NCBI GenBank assembly: GCA_004555855.1
Contig: SFJQ01000002.1
Location: 1 to 50,470 of the forward strand
From: [Eubacterium] saphenum
GTDB taxonomy: Bacteria > Bacillota > Clostridia > Oscillospirales > Ruminococcaceae
DNA: 50,470 nucleotides
Direction: 5' to 3'
The translations under genes and the position numbers were made by a program. This document shows, in pieces, positions 16,082 through 24,826 of the stretch (position 1 is its first letter; each line of letters begins with the position of its first letter). The notes beneath the pieces were generated by a model. The model was not told the DNA's origin and searched no databases. It saw only the letters and a program-made list of their open reading frames with translations.

Positions 16082-16737
16082 TTTACGCGCTTGAAAATCC
16101 GGATTTTCTGAAAATCACCGACAAAAACGGCGCTTTTTACGGCGGCGCGCAGGCTTGGTTTTCGGACAAGTTTTCCGTAAACGGCGGGTGCGGGGTGGTT
16201 TCGGCGGCAAATATTCTCGCGTATCTCGCGGCTTCCGATGAAAAATACGCGCGGCTTTACCCGAGGAATTCGCTCTCGAAGCAGGATTTTGCCGCGTTTA
16301 TGGAGGAACTTTGCTCGTTCGTTAAAATCAGGAATTTCTTCGGTCAGCCGCTCGGCGTGTGGGGAAAAAAGCGCTTTGAAAAGGGCGTTTTGGATTACGC
16401 GAAAAGCCGTGGAGTTTCACTTTCGGCGGTTCGGTTTCGCGGGAAAATGACGCTCGGAAATGCCGCAGATTTCATCAAAAACGCGCTCTCGGAAAATCTT
16501 CCCGTGACGATGCTAATCGGTTTCAACAGGCGGCTCAAAAGCGTGCGATGCGTTTTCCCGAGCGGCGGTGCGATGTTCGGGAGCTTCGAGCGGCACTGGG
16601 TGACGATAACCGAGATATCCGAAAATAACGGCAAAATCACGGTCAAGGTTTCGTCGTGGGGAGCGGTCGCGGAAATCGATTTGGCGGATTTTATTGACGG
16701 CGAGAAAATTTACTCGGCACTGGTTTCCTTCAAATAA
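16078..16737 (+). CDS. Peptidase C39-like (papain-fold) protein
   Basis: A 219-residue protein starting with TTG at 16078, which overlaps the stop of the acyl-CoA synthetase (TTGA), so translation is probably coupled. Cys38 in NGGCGVVSAANIL fits the catalytic Cys helix of C39/papain-like proteins, His173 in FERHWVTITEI fits the catalytic His strand, and SSWG (192-195) sits where the third residue is usually Asp or Asn. There is no signal peptide, so it may act in the cytoplasm. The pairing with a CoA ligase could mean processing of an acylated product, but that is only a suggestion. A terminator follows. Confidence 0.7.
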   Translation: MIYALENPDFLKITDKNGAFYGGAQAWFSDKFSVNGGCGVVSAANILAYLAASDEKYARLYPRNSLSKQDFAAFMEELCSFVKIRNFFGQPLGVWGKKRFEKGVLDYAKSRGVSLSAVRFRGKMTLGNAADFIKNALSENLPVTMLIGFNRRLKSVRCVFPSGGAMFGSFERHWVTITEISENNGKITVKVSSWGAVAEIDLADFIDGEKIYSALVSFK

Positions 16738-16746
16738 ACAGCAAAA

Positions 16747-16773
16747 CGGCGGGCTTTTCACCCGCCGATTTTT
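16747..16773. terminator. Bidirectional terminator
   Basis: CGGCGGG (16747-16753) pairs with CCCGCCG (16761-16767) with a 7-base loop. ATTTTTATTT follows on the plus strand, and the A-run before it gives T's on the minus strand. It ends the acyl-CoA synthetase unit and the long pyrimidine operon. Confidence 0.85.
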
Positions 16774-17389
16774 ATTTCAGAAGATTTGCGAAATACTCCG
16801 CAGCCGCTTTGTTGCGTATCAGAAGAGGTCCGATGATGTGCGTGCCGTAGAAATTCCCGTCGATAATTCCCTCAGCGGCAGTTTCGTTTTTATTGTTTCC
16901 CGCGCCCTGTTTCACCTTGAAAAACGGCTTTGTTATGCCGAAAATCTCGCTTGCCTTGTTGACGAAGCCGATGATTTCCGAGCCGTTAAACTCGCAAAGG
17001 CTGTCGGTGACGGTGCGCTTGTCGCTCTCGGTTGTCGTGAAATCGAAAAGCCCCAATCCTTCGTACTCCGCGCCGTTTTTGTCGGTGATTTTCTTGCCGA
17101 ACATCTCGAAGGAATTTCCCGTGGCAAGCACGACAGCGCCGCGTTTCATTGCCTCGGAAAGCTCGTTTTTATGCGGCTTCAGCGCTTCAAGAGCAACCTT
17201 TTGGTTTTTCTCCGTGCCCGAGCCGATATAGATGAAATCCGCGTCCGAAAAGTCGATTTTATCGCCCACGGACTGCTTCTCCACGTCAACCGAAACACCG
17301 CGATTTTCAAGCTCCCGCTTTAACGCAAGCACGTTCGCGTACTCGCCGTACAAATTCATCAAATTGTGGAACAAATGCAGAATTTTCAT
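16772..17389 (-). CDS. gatD: GatD-like glutamine amidotransferase-fold protein, triad lost
   Basis: A 205-residue partner of MurT. The family amidates the gamma-carboxyl of D-Glu in lipid II using ammonia from glutamine. The CobB/CobQ-like GATase fold is clear (MKILHLFHNLMNLYGEYAN, DFIYIGSGTEKNQ, GLGLFDFTTT, GPLLIRN). However, the nucleophile elbow, normally with Cys in a C-G-G-Y/F-Q motif, reads ATGNSFEMFG (89-98) with no Cys. The usual Y-x-H-G-P reads GTHIIGP (182-188), so the His is displaced. Glutaminase activity is therefore doubtful. The start ATG at 17389 has GGAGGTG upstream and overlaps the murT stop by 4 bases (ATGA). It is the last gene of the operon. Confidence 0.8.
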   Translation of the reverse strand: MKILHLFHNLMNLYGEYANVLALKRELENRGVSVDVEKQSVGDKIDFSDADFIYIGSGTEKNQKVALEALKPHKNELSEAMKRGAVVLATGNSFEMFGKKITDKNGAEYEGLGLFDFTTTESDKRTVTDSLCEFNGSEIIGFVNKASEIFGITKPFFKVKQGAGNNKNETAAEGIIDGNFYGTHIIGPLLIRNKAAAEYFANLLK

Positions 17390-18708
17390 TTTTGCACCTC
17401 CACTTTCGACAGGAATTTCGCCTTGTCCGAGAAACACGTCACCGTGTACAGCTTCTCGCGGTTTTCCGTCTTGATTTCATCAATTGCCGCTTCGATATCG
17501 GGGTTTGTGTACAGCTTTTCGGCGGGGATTTCCGTGAACGAAAAGCGCGTTCTGAGGTCCTCGCAGTGCGCGCCCAGAAGGTAAATTTTCTCAACGCACG
17601 GCGCGTTCAGAAGCTCGAAATCTATGTCCCAGAGCCAGCTTATCTCGCCCGTTGAGTAACGTCTGCTCACTGCGTCAACGATGATGATTACGCCACAGGG
17701 CTGATTTTGCCCGACTATGTACCGTATCGATTGGTCGTAGGAAATCGAATTTTCGTGCTTGGAAACGAGGAAAGTGCCGTTTGAATTGCCGAGCTTGTAC
17801 TGCACAACTCTGCCGTTTTTCAGTACATAATCGCTCACGGCCGCCGCAATTTTCCCCTCGTCAATCCCCACAAGCGAACACACCGCAAAGCATGCCAGAA
17901 TGTTGTAAACATTGTAAATGCTCTTGAACGCGAGCGTGATTTTTTCCTTGCCGTTTATCGTGACAACGCCGTTTTCAAGGTCGGCGCTTGTTATCGTGAA
18001 ATCGGTCGCGTGCTTTTTGTGACCGCAGCTTTCGCAGAAATAATCGCCGATGTGGTTGTAGTGACGGAAGTTGTACTTCATCGGTTTCTTGCAGCACGGG
18101 CAAAACGCGCCGTCATCGTAGACGGAGTTGTTCTCGGAAAACGAGAAATCCTGCTTGTCCATTCCGAACCAAACAACGTTTTCCCTGTCCTTGCCGAAAA
18201 GCGAAACCAGCGGGTCGTCCGCGTTCAGGATAAGCGTGGATTTTTCGGTAACGGACGGCGCAATCGCGTCAAAAACCCACTCGGGGTGACCGTTTCGCGT
18301 GAGTTGGTCGCGGTAGAGGTTGGTGATAACGTAGTGCGTGGGCGAGAAGTGGCTGAACGTGAATTTTGAGTAACGCTCGTCGCTCTCCAACAGCAAAACG
18401 TCGCCCTTGAGCTTTCCGCCGAGCGTGCAGTTGGACAAAATCAGCGTCGTCACGCCCTCAATCTGATTTGAACCCTCGCGGTTCCAGATAACCTTTTTGC
18501 CCTCTTTTTCGAGAATGTAGGCAATCATCTCCACGGTTGACGTTTTGCCGTTGCTTCCCGTAACCGCAATCACCTTGTCGGGCAGCTTGACTTTGGACAA
18601 AATTTTCGGCGACAGCTTCAGCGCAATCTGCCCAGGCATACTCGACCCGCGCCCTATCAGCTTTCCGATAAACCGCAGAATTTTGCATACTAAAATCGTG
18701 AAAAACAT
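17386..18708 (-). CDS. murT: MurT-like Mur ligase (lipid II isoglutaminyl synthase subunit)
   Basis: A 440-residue Mur-ligase-family ATPase. The P-loop VTGSNGKTST lies at 50-58, followed by LLLESDERYS and ITNLYRDQL. A zinc ribbon inserted in the central domain has Cys203/Cys206 and Cys225/Cys228, as in MurT. The C-terminal DUF1727 domain carries GEISWLWDIDFE (354-365), where the family usually has G-x-D-x-S-W-x-W-D. The Asp proposed to complete the GatD triad is thus Glu355, and the preceding N-D-x-x-A-D-G region is not conserved. It is cytoplasmic and acts on lipid II or another Glu-containing precursor. It follows tcdA by 5 bp. Confidence 0.88.
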   Translation of the reverse strand: MFFTILVCKILRFIGKLIGRGSSMPGQIALKLSPKILSKVKLPDKVIAVTGSNGKTSTVEMIAYILEKEGKKVIWNREGSNQIEGVTTLILSNCTLGGKLKGDVLLLESDERYSKFTFSHFSPTHYVITNLYRDQLTRNGHPEWVFDAIAPSVTEKSTLILNADDPLVSLFGKDRENVVWFGMDKQDFSFSENNSVYDDGAFCPCCKKPMKYNFRHYNHIGDYFCESCGHKKHATDFTITSADLENGVVTINGKEKITLAFKSIYNVYNILACFAVCSLVGIDEGKIAAAVSDYVLKNGRVVQYKLGNSNGTFLVSKHENSISYDQSIRYIVGQNQPCGVIIIVDAVSRRYSTGEISWLWDIDFELLNAPCVEKIYLLGAHCEDLRTRFSFTEIPAEKLYTNPDIEAAIDEIKTENREKLYTVTCFSDKAKFLSKVEVQK

Positions 18709-18713
18709 TTATT

Positions 18714-19394
18714 TTACCTCGTTAACTCGTCAATAACCGTTGCTGCCATCAGCAGTCCCGCCGCTGACGGAACATACGCGCAGGAAGCCGGCGTGCGCTC
18801 GGTTATCACGGGCTCTTCCGTTGAATAAACCACGCGAAGCCGCTCCACGCCTGCTTTCCGCAAGCGCTGCCGCATAACTCGTGCCAGCGGGCAAACCGAT
18901 GTTTCATAGATATCGGCAACCTTAAATCCCATCGGGTTGAGCTTGTTCCCCGCACCCATTGAGCTGATAATCCGCACGTTTTTCTGCGTGCAGATTTCCG
19001 CCAGAAGCACCTTTGCCGAAACATCGTCAATGCAGTCGAGGACGTAATCATACTCCGAAAAATCGAACTGCTCTGCGGTATCCTCGCCGAAAAAAATCGG
19101 GAATTTCCGCAGTTTCAATTCAGGATTAATGTCGAGAAAGCGCTTCTCGCAGACGTCCGTTTTGAGCTGCCCTGTCGTGCTGTGGAGCGCGACAAGCTGG
19201 CGGTTGATGTTCGAGAGCGCAACCGCGTCGCCGTCGATGATGTCAAGCGCGCCGACTCCCGTTCGCACAAGCGCTTCCGCCGCGTGACCGCCGACGCCGC
19301 CAAGCCCGAAAACCGCGATTTTCACGCCCGCGAGCCGCTCGACAGCGTTTTCGCCGAGCAGCTTCGCGGTTCTCTGCAATTCTTCCCTTACCAC
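18714..19394 (-). CDS. tcdA: tRNA threonylcarbamoyladenosine dehydratase (TcdA/CsdL)
   Basis: A ThiF/E1-like adenylating enzyme that cyclises t6A37 of tRNAs to ct6A. The nucleotide-binding IAVFGLGGVGGHAAEALVRTG, the INRQ loop (DGDAVALSNINRQ) and CIDDVSAKVLL are typical. SVCPLARVMRQRLRK and STEEP distinguish TcdA from ThiF or MoeB. The start is uncertain: GTG at 19394 overlaps the pyrD stop by 7 bases but lacks a ribosome site, while TTG at 19379 has AAGGGA upstream and would give a protein 5 residues shorter. No ATG fits. A separate ThiF is present in the thiamine operon. Confidence 0.88.
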   Translation of the reverse strand: MVREELQRTAKLLGENAVERLAGVKIAVFGLGGVGGHAAEALVRTGVGALDIIDGDAVALSNINRQLVALHSTTGQLKTDVCEKRFLDINPELKLRKFPIFFGEDTAEQFDFSEYDYVLDCIDDVSAKVLLAEICTQKNVRIISSMGAGNKLNPMGFKVADIYETSVCPLARVMRQRLRKAGVERLRVVYSTEEPVITERTPASCAYVPSAAGLLMAATVIDELTR

Positions 19395-20299
19395 GGCTTG
19401 ACCTGTCCGACAATCTCGGAGAGTGATTTTATGCCGTTCTTGTCCATATACTCCTCGATGCCCTCGATAACTTTCAGCGGCGCAAACGGGTCGGTGAAAA
19501 TCGCCGTGCCCATCTGAATTGCGGTTGCGCCCGCGAGAATCATCTCGATAGCGTCCTCCCAAGTAGAGATGCCGCCCATTCCGATTATCGGGATTTTTAC
19601 CGCGTTGAAGCACTGCCAGACCATTCTGACAGCCACGGGAAATACCGCCGGACCGCTCAGGCCGCCCATATTGTTCTTCAAAATCGGTCTGCGGGAGTTG
19701 ATGTCAATTCGCATTCCGAGAAGCGTGTTTATCAGCGAAATGCAGTCTGCGCCCTCCGCTTCAACCGCTTTCGCGATGCTTGTGATATCGGTGACATTCG
19801 GCGTTAGCTTTACGATAAGCGGCTTTTTTGTCGCTCTCCTGACAGCAGAAGTAACCGCCGCCGCGCCCTCGCAGGAAACTCCCCACGAAGCGCCGCCCTG
19901 CTTTACATTCGGGCAGGAGATGTTCAGCTCAATCATATCGATATCCGACACGTCAAGCGCCTCTGCCGCCGCTATATAATCGTCAATTGTCGCTCCCGCA
20001 ACGTTCGCGATAATGACGTTTCCCTCTTCCTTTAACGTGGGAAGATAGTACTCGATAAATCCGTGAACGCCGATATTCTGAAGTCCTACGGAATTCAAAA
20101 TTCCCGAATAGGTTTCGGCGATACGCGGGGGCGGGTTTCCGAGTTTCGGCTCAATCGTCATTCCCTTGCACGAAACGCCGCCCAGCTTTGAAAGCGGGTA
20201 TAAATCGGTGTAGCACTCGCCGTTTCCATAAGTTCCCGAAGCGGCAATCACGGGATTCGGAAACTCAACTCCCGCTATTCTTACAGACAAATCAACCAC
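19388..20299 (-). CDS. pyrD: Dihydroorotate dehydrogenase B, catalytic subunit
   Basis: A 303-residue FMN-containing subunit oxidising dihydroorotate to orotate. Class 1B features are PVIAASGTYGNG, SCKGMTIEP, the active-site Cys in ELNISCPNVKQGG, and GMGGISTWEDAIEMILAGA. It works as an alpha2beta2 complex with PyrK, passing electrons to NAD+. It overlaps pyrK by 8 bases, consistent with tightly coupled subunit synthesis. Cytoplasmic. Confidence 0.96.
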   Translation of the reverse strand: MVDLSVRIAGVEFPNPVIAASGTYGNGECYTDLYPLSKLGGVSCKGMTIEPKLGNPPPRIAETYSGILNSVGLQNIGVHGFIEYYLPTLKEEGNVIIANVAGATIDDYIAAAEALDVSDIDMIELNISCPNVKQGGASWGVSCEGAAAVTSAVRRATKKPLIVKLTPNVTDITSIAKAVEAEGADCISLINTLLGMRIDINSRRPILKNNMGGLSGPAVFPVAVRMVWQCFNAVKIPIIGMGGISTWEDAIEMILAGATAIQMGTAIFTDPFAPLKVIEGIEEYMDKNGIKSLSEIVGQVKPW

Positions 20300-21065
20300 C
20301 GAACTTCACCTCCTCGGCATTGAAAACAGGACCGTCCTTGCAGACTCTCGAATAAAACTCCTGCCCGTTTCTCACGGTCATACACGAGCAAACCACGCAA
20401 GCGCCCACTCCGCAGCCCATTCGCTGCTCAAGAGAAACCTGACAGGGAACGCCTTGCTCCTCGCAGGTCTTGATAACCGCTTTCAGCATCGGCTCGGGAC
20501 CGCACGCGCACACAAGAGCGTACTCGCCCGTTTTAAGCTCCTCGGCAAGCGGCGTTGTCACAACTCCGTGAACTCCGACGCTTCCGTCGTCCGTGCAGAG
20601 GATTGTTTTCGCGCAATATTCCTCAAACTCGTCCTTGAGGATAATTCTCGAATAATCGCGAAATCCCAAAATCGCCGTGCAAAGCGAACTTGTTCTGCGA
20701 GCGATTTCAAGCAGCGGAGGCGTGCCTATTCCACCGCCGACAACAATGATTTTCTTGCCCTCGGGAATGCGAAAGCCGTTGCCGAGCGGTCCGAGAATAT
20801 CAAGGCTCTCGCCCTCGACATAGCGCGAAAGCTCCGCCGTGCCCTTGCCGCGAACCTCGAAAACAAACCTCAGCGTGCCGTTTTCCTTGTCAATCTCGCA
20901 GATTGAAATCGGTCTGCGAAGGGTAAAGCCCGCAACGCCGATGTTCGCAAACTGTCCGGGCTGCGCTTCACCGGCAAGCTCGGGCGCGTCCGCAACCATT
21001 GAATAAATTCCCTTTGCGAGTGTTTTTCGTTCAATTATCGGGTATTTTCCGCAAAAAAAGCTCAT
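20292..21065 (-). CDS. pyrK: Dihydroorotate dehydrogenase B, electron-transfer subunit
   Basis: A 257-residue FAD and [2Fe-2S] subunit of the PyrD-PyrK complex. The FAD-binding motif is RRPISICEID, the nucleotide motif is VVGGGIGTPPLLEIAR, and the iron-sulphur Cys cluster is MGCGVGACVVCSC followed by a distant VCKDGPVF. It starts inside the last four bases of the upstream membrane-protein gene (ATGA overlap) and overlaps pyrD by 8. The start begins MSFFCGKYPIIERKTL, without a preferred alternative. Confidence 0.95.
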   Translation of the reverse strand: MSFFCGKYPIIERKTLAKGIYSMVADAPELAGEAQPGQFANIGVAGFTLRRPISICEIDKENGTLRFVFEVRGKGTAELSRYVEGESLDILGPLGNGFRIPEGKKIIVVGGGIGTPPLLEIARRTSSLCTAILGFRDYSRIILKDEFEEYCAKTILCTDDGSVGVHGVVTTPLAEELKTGEYALVCACGPEPMLKAVIKTCEEQGVPCQVSLEQRMGCGVGACVVCSCMTVRNGQEFYSRVCKDGPVFNAEEVKFGG

Positions 21066-21598
21066 TTCTTCTCCCTTTCCTCATTTTCGTCAACAACTGC
21101 CGCACGAACGTGTACAACGTCCGCGCTTTTTTCCTCATGTGACAGCGTGTTAATTCGGTGAATTGCCATTCTGATTATTATCGCAATCAGAAAAATATAG
21201 AGAATAAACCGAAAATTCAGCAAATTTACCGCAATTCCAAGCGAAATTTCCTGAAATGTCAGCATACTCTCAAATATTATCAGCAGAAGCGGCAGTTTTA
21301 TGAGCGATACCGAAAAAGCGTACCAATCATAAATAACCTGCGCGTTTTTCTTTGTGATTTTATACTTTTTGAACGCGTGGCTTTTCAGCACCAGAACAGC
21401 GTAAACCGCCAGAACTCCCAGCGCAAGCACGGGAAAAATTGCCGAAAGCGCCACTCTGTCGCCGGTCAAGCCCTGCGTGCCATTTATAAACCGCTCGGTT
21501 ATATAGACGATAACCGCCGCTCCCGCAAGCGATATTATGTCGCAGATTATCCGCGATGGTTTGTAGGAGCGGCGGACTGTGATTTTACCGATTTTCAT
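21062..21598 (-). CDS. Unknown membrane protein inside the pyr operon
   Basis: A 178-residue protein with four predicted membrane segments (about 17-37, 50-72, 94-115 and 125-148), a basic N-terminus (KITVRRSYKPSR) and a charged cytoplasmic tail rich in Glu and Lys. It overlaps carB by 4 bases upstream and pyrK by 4 bases downstream, so it is translated as an integral part of the pyrimidine operon. I do not recognise the family. Uracil or orotate transport is imaginable from position but the length and segment count do not match known permeases, so no function is assigned. Confidence 0.8.
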   Translation of the reverse strand: MKIGKITVRRSYKPSRIICDIISLAGAAVIVYITERFINGTQGLTGDRVALSAIFPVLALGVLAVYAVLVLKSHAFKKYKITKKNAQVIYDWYAFSVSLIKLPLLLIIFESMLTFQEISLGIAVNLLNFRFILYIFLIAIIIRMAIHRINTLSHEEKSADVVHVRAAVVDENEEREKK

Positions 21599-24500
21599 AT
21601 CTTCGTTATGTCAACAAGCTCGATGTCCGAGATGCTGCGTTTGCGCTCAAGGCAGTCCAGAAGCGCGTTCGCGGTATCGATTGCAGTAAGGCATACAATC
21701 GAGCGCTCAACAGCCTTTCTTCTCATACGAACGCTGTCCAGCGACGGTTTTCTACCCGTTTCGGAAGTCGAGATAACATAGCTTATTTCCCCGCTTTCAA
21801 GCAGCGTGATTACGTTCGGCTCCTGCTCGTCGTGAATACGGTAAACGTGGTTCGCGGCAATCATATTCCTGTTGAGAACCGAAGCCGTGCCGCCCGTGGC
21901 GTAAATCTTGAAGCCAAGCTCCTCGAAACGCGAAGCAATCTCGATAATCTCGTTTTTGTCGCTGTCGCGAACGGAAATAAGCACACCGTAGCTGCCGTCC
22001 TTGGAGTTCGGGTTCGGACCGTCAGCGGGGTGAGTAAACTTATAGCCCGCCGCCATAAGTCCCTTGTAGAGCGCGTCGCCGAACGTTCTCGCAATGCCGA
22101 GGCACTCGCCCGTTGACTTCATCTCGGGACCGAGCTGGTTATCGACATCGTGGAGCTTCTCAAAGCTGAACACCGGCACTTTTACCGCGATATAATCGGC
22201 TTCGCGATAAAGTCCGCTCTTGTAGCCCATATCCTTCAGCTTTTTGCCAAGAATAATTTTTGTCGCCAAATCAACCATCGGCACACCCGTAACCTTGCTG
22301 ATATAAGGCACGGTTCTCGAAGAACGCGGGTTTACCTCGATGACATAAACCTCGTGGTTATAGACAACGTACTGAATGTTGACCAGACCGATAACATGGA
22401 GCGCTTTCGCGAGCTTTTCCGTGTAATCCACGATAACCTTTTTGATGTGCGCCGAAAGGTTCTGGCACGGGTAAATCGAAATCGAGTCGCCCGAGTGAAT
22501 TCCCGCGCGCTCAACGTGCTCCATAATGCCGGGGATTACGAAATCCTCGCCGTCGCAGATTGCGTCAACCTCAACCTCCGTTCCCATCATATATTTATCG
22601 ATAAGAACGGGATTTTCAAGTTCGTGTGAGGTGATTATCTTCATATATTCCGAAACATCGGAGTCAGCGTGCGCGATAATCATATTCTGCCCGCCGAGAA
22701 CGTAGGAAGGACGAAGCAAAACGGGATAACCAAGCTCGTTCGCCGCCTTCAGCGCTTCTTCCTCGGTAAAGACGGTTTCTCCCTTCGGGCGCGGAATGTT
22801 GCACTTTTCAAGCAGCTCGTCAAACAGCTCTCTGTCCTCTGCAGCGTCAATGTCGGCAGCCTGCGTTCCGAGAATGCGAACGCCCATTTCCGTGAGGTAT
22901 TTTGTGAGCTTAATCGCGGTCTGTCCACCGAACTGAACCACGCAGCCATACGGCTTCTCGGTTGCCACAAGCGCTTCAACGTCCTCTTTGGTGAGCGGGT
23001 CAAAGTAAAGTCGCGTGCCTGTGTCAAAGTCCGTGGAAACGGTTTCGGGGTTGTTGTTGCAGATAATCGCTTCGCAGCCCTCTTCTTTCAGCGTCCATAC
23101 ACAGTGAACCGAGCAATAATCGAACTCAATTCCCTGTCCTATGCGAATAGGACCGGAGCCGAAAACGATAACTTTTTTCTTGTCGGAAGGGTGCTGCTCA
23201 ATAAACTCGGCAGCTTCGTTCTCCTCGTCAAAATCGTTGTAGAAATAAGGCGTTTCCGCGGAAAATTCAGCCGCGCAGGTGTCAACCATTTTATAAACCG
23301 CGAGCTTTTTCTCGGGGCATTTCTGTCCGGAAATGCGCTCAATCGTGCTGTCGAGATAGCAGTATTTCTTCGCGGTTTCGTATTTTTCAACCGTGAGCTC
23401 GCCCTCGGCAAGCCATTTTTCAAGCTCGACAAGATTGTTCAGCTTCGCGATAAACCACTTATCAATCCTGGTGATTTCGTGAATTTTGTCAATCGAAATT
23501 CCGCGCTTCAGCGCCTCGAAAACGCAGAACGAGCGGTCAACGTCCACGTCATACAGCTTCTTCTCAACTTCTTCGTCGGAAAGCTCCGTGAAATCACGCT
23601 TTGTGAGCGTGTCCATTCCAAGTTCAATCGAGCGCACCGCTTTCATCATTCCCGCTTCAAAGCTCGGCGCAATCGCCATAATTTCGCCGGTCGCTTTCAT
23701 CTGAGTGCCGAGCGTTTTCTTCGCGTAAACAAACTTGTCGAAAGGCCATTTCGGGAATTTTACAACGAGATAATCGAGCGCAGGCTCAAAAGCCGCGTAG
23801 GTTTTTCCGGTAACCTGATTTACGATTTCATCAAGCGTGTAGCCGACGGCAATTCTCGCTGCAACCTTTGCTATCGGGTAGCCGGTTGCCTTTGAAGCGA
23901 GCGCCGATGAGCGGGAAACACGCGGGTTAACCTCGATAACCGCATACTCGAAGCTGTCGGGTTTCAGCGCGAACTGGCAGTTGCAGCCGCCCTCGACTTT
24001 GAGCGCCTGTATGATGTCAAGCGCCGCTGTACGGAGCATCTGATACTCCTTATCGGCAAGCGTTACCGCGGGAGCTACGACAATCGAGTCGCCCGTGTGT
24101 ACGCCGACAGGGTCGAAATTCTCCATCGAGCAGACCGTGATGACGTTGTTTTTGCTGTCGCGGATAACCTCAAACTCGATTTCCTTCCAGCCCGAAATGC
24201 ACTTCTCAACCAAAATCTGCGTTATCGGGGAAAGGCGCAGACCGTTTGTCGCGATTTCGTGGAGTTCCTCGCGGGTTTCGGCGATACCGCCGCCCGTGCC
24301 GCCCAGAGTAAACGCGGGACGCACGATTACGGGATAACCGATTTCCTCCGCGAAAGCCATCGCGTCCTCAAGATTTTCCACAACCTTTGACGGAATACAA
24401 GGCTGCCCGATTTCCTCCATCGTGTCTTTGAACGCCTGTCTGTCCTCGGCTTTGTGGATTGTTTCGGGATTTGAACCGAGCAGCTTAACGCCGTGTTCGG

Positions 24501-24825
24501 CAAGGAATCCGCTCTCGGCGAGCTGCATAGAAAGCGTGAGCGCCGTCTGTCCGCCAAGATTTGAGAGAACGCTGTCCGGCTTTTCAATCTCGATTACCCG
24601 CTTTACAACCTCAAGCGTGAGCGGCTCGATGTAGATTTTATCCGCCATGTGCTTGTCGGTCATAATTGTCGCGGGGTTCGAGTTTATCAGAACAACCTCC
24701 AGCCCCTCCGCTTTGAGCGCGCGGCAAGCCTGCGTTCCCGCATAGTCAAATTCGGCTGCCTGTCCGATAACGATAGGTCCCGAGCCGATTACAAGAACCT
24801 TTTTTATATCACTTCTCAACGGCAT
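21595..24825 (-). CDS. carB: Carbamoyl-phosphate synthase, large subunit
   Basis: 1076 residues, full length. It makes carbamoyl phosphate from bicarbonate, ATP and ammonia supplied by CarA. Two homologous ATP-grasp halves are visible, with the first biotin-carboxylase-like start VLVIGSGPIVIGQAAEFDYAG and its duplicate VIVFGSGPIRIGQGIEFDYC near residue 555. The C-terminal MGS-like domain (after about 940, GVLISVRDSDKNEII, YATGGTASVL) is the allosteric site, usually for UMP or ornithine. Its start lies 1 bp from the carA stop, and its stop overlaps the membrane-protein gene. Confidence 0.97.
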   Translation of the reverse strand: MPLRSDIKKVLVIGSGPIVIGQAAEFDYAGTQACRALKAEGLEVVLINSNPATIMTDKHMADKIYIEPLTLEVVKRVIEIEKPDSVLSNLGGQTALTLSMQLAESGFLAEHGVKLLGSNPETIHKAEDRQAFKDTMEEIGQPCIPSKVVENLEDAMAFAEEIGYPVIVRPAFTLGGTGGGIAETREELHEIATNGLRLSPITQILVEKCISGWKEIEFEVIRDSKNNVITVCSMENFDPVGVHTGDSIVVAPAVTLADKEYQMLRTAALDIIQALKVEGGCNCQFALKPDSFEYAVIEVNPRVSRSSALASKATGYPIAKVAARIAVGYTLDEIVNQVTGKTYAAFEPALDYLVVKFPKWPFDKFVYAKKTLGTQMKATGEIMAIAPSFEAGMMKAVRSIELGMDTLTKRDFTELSDEEVEKKLYDVDVDRSFCVFEALKRGISIDKIHEITRIDKWFIAKLNNLVELEKWLAEGELTVEKYETAKKYCYLDSTIERISGQKCPEKKLAVYKMVDTCAAEFSAETPYFYNDFDEENEAAEFIEQHPSDKKKVIVFGSGPIRIGQGIEFDYCSVHCVWTLKEEGCEAIICNNNPETVSTDFDTGTRLYFDPLTKEDVEALVATEKPYGCVVQFGGQTAIKLTKYLTEMGVRILGTQAADIDAAEDRELFDELLEKCNIPRPKGETVFTEEEALKAANELGYPVLLRPSYVLGGQNMIIAHADSDVSEYMKIITSHELENPVLIDKYMMGTEVEVDAICDGEDFVIPGIMEHVERAGIHSGDSISIYPCQNLSAHIKKVIVDYTEKLAKALHVIGLVNIQYVVYNHEVYVIEVNPRSSRTVPYISKVTGVPMVDLATKIILGKKLKDMGYKSGLYREADYIAVKVPVFSFEKLHDVDNQLGPEMKSTGECLGIARTFGDALYKGLMAAGYKFTHPADGPNPNSKDGSYGVLISVRDSDKNEIIEIASRFEELGFKIYATGGTASVLNRNMIAANHVYRIHDEQEPNVITLLESGEISYVISTSETGRKPSLDSVRMRRKAVERSIVCLTAIDTANALLDCLERKRSISDIELVDITKI

Positions 24826-24826
24826 A

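Noticed and set aside
18714..19394. Second ThiF or MoeB
   Set aside because: SVCPLARVMRQRLRK and STEEP are TcdA-type features, and no MoaD or ThiS partner is adjacent.
22669..23895. Long open frame (408 codons) antisense to carB
   Set aside because: It is opposite a complete carB and shows the same low-complexity Arg/Asn/Val composition as other shadow frames, without a start signal.
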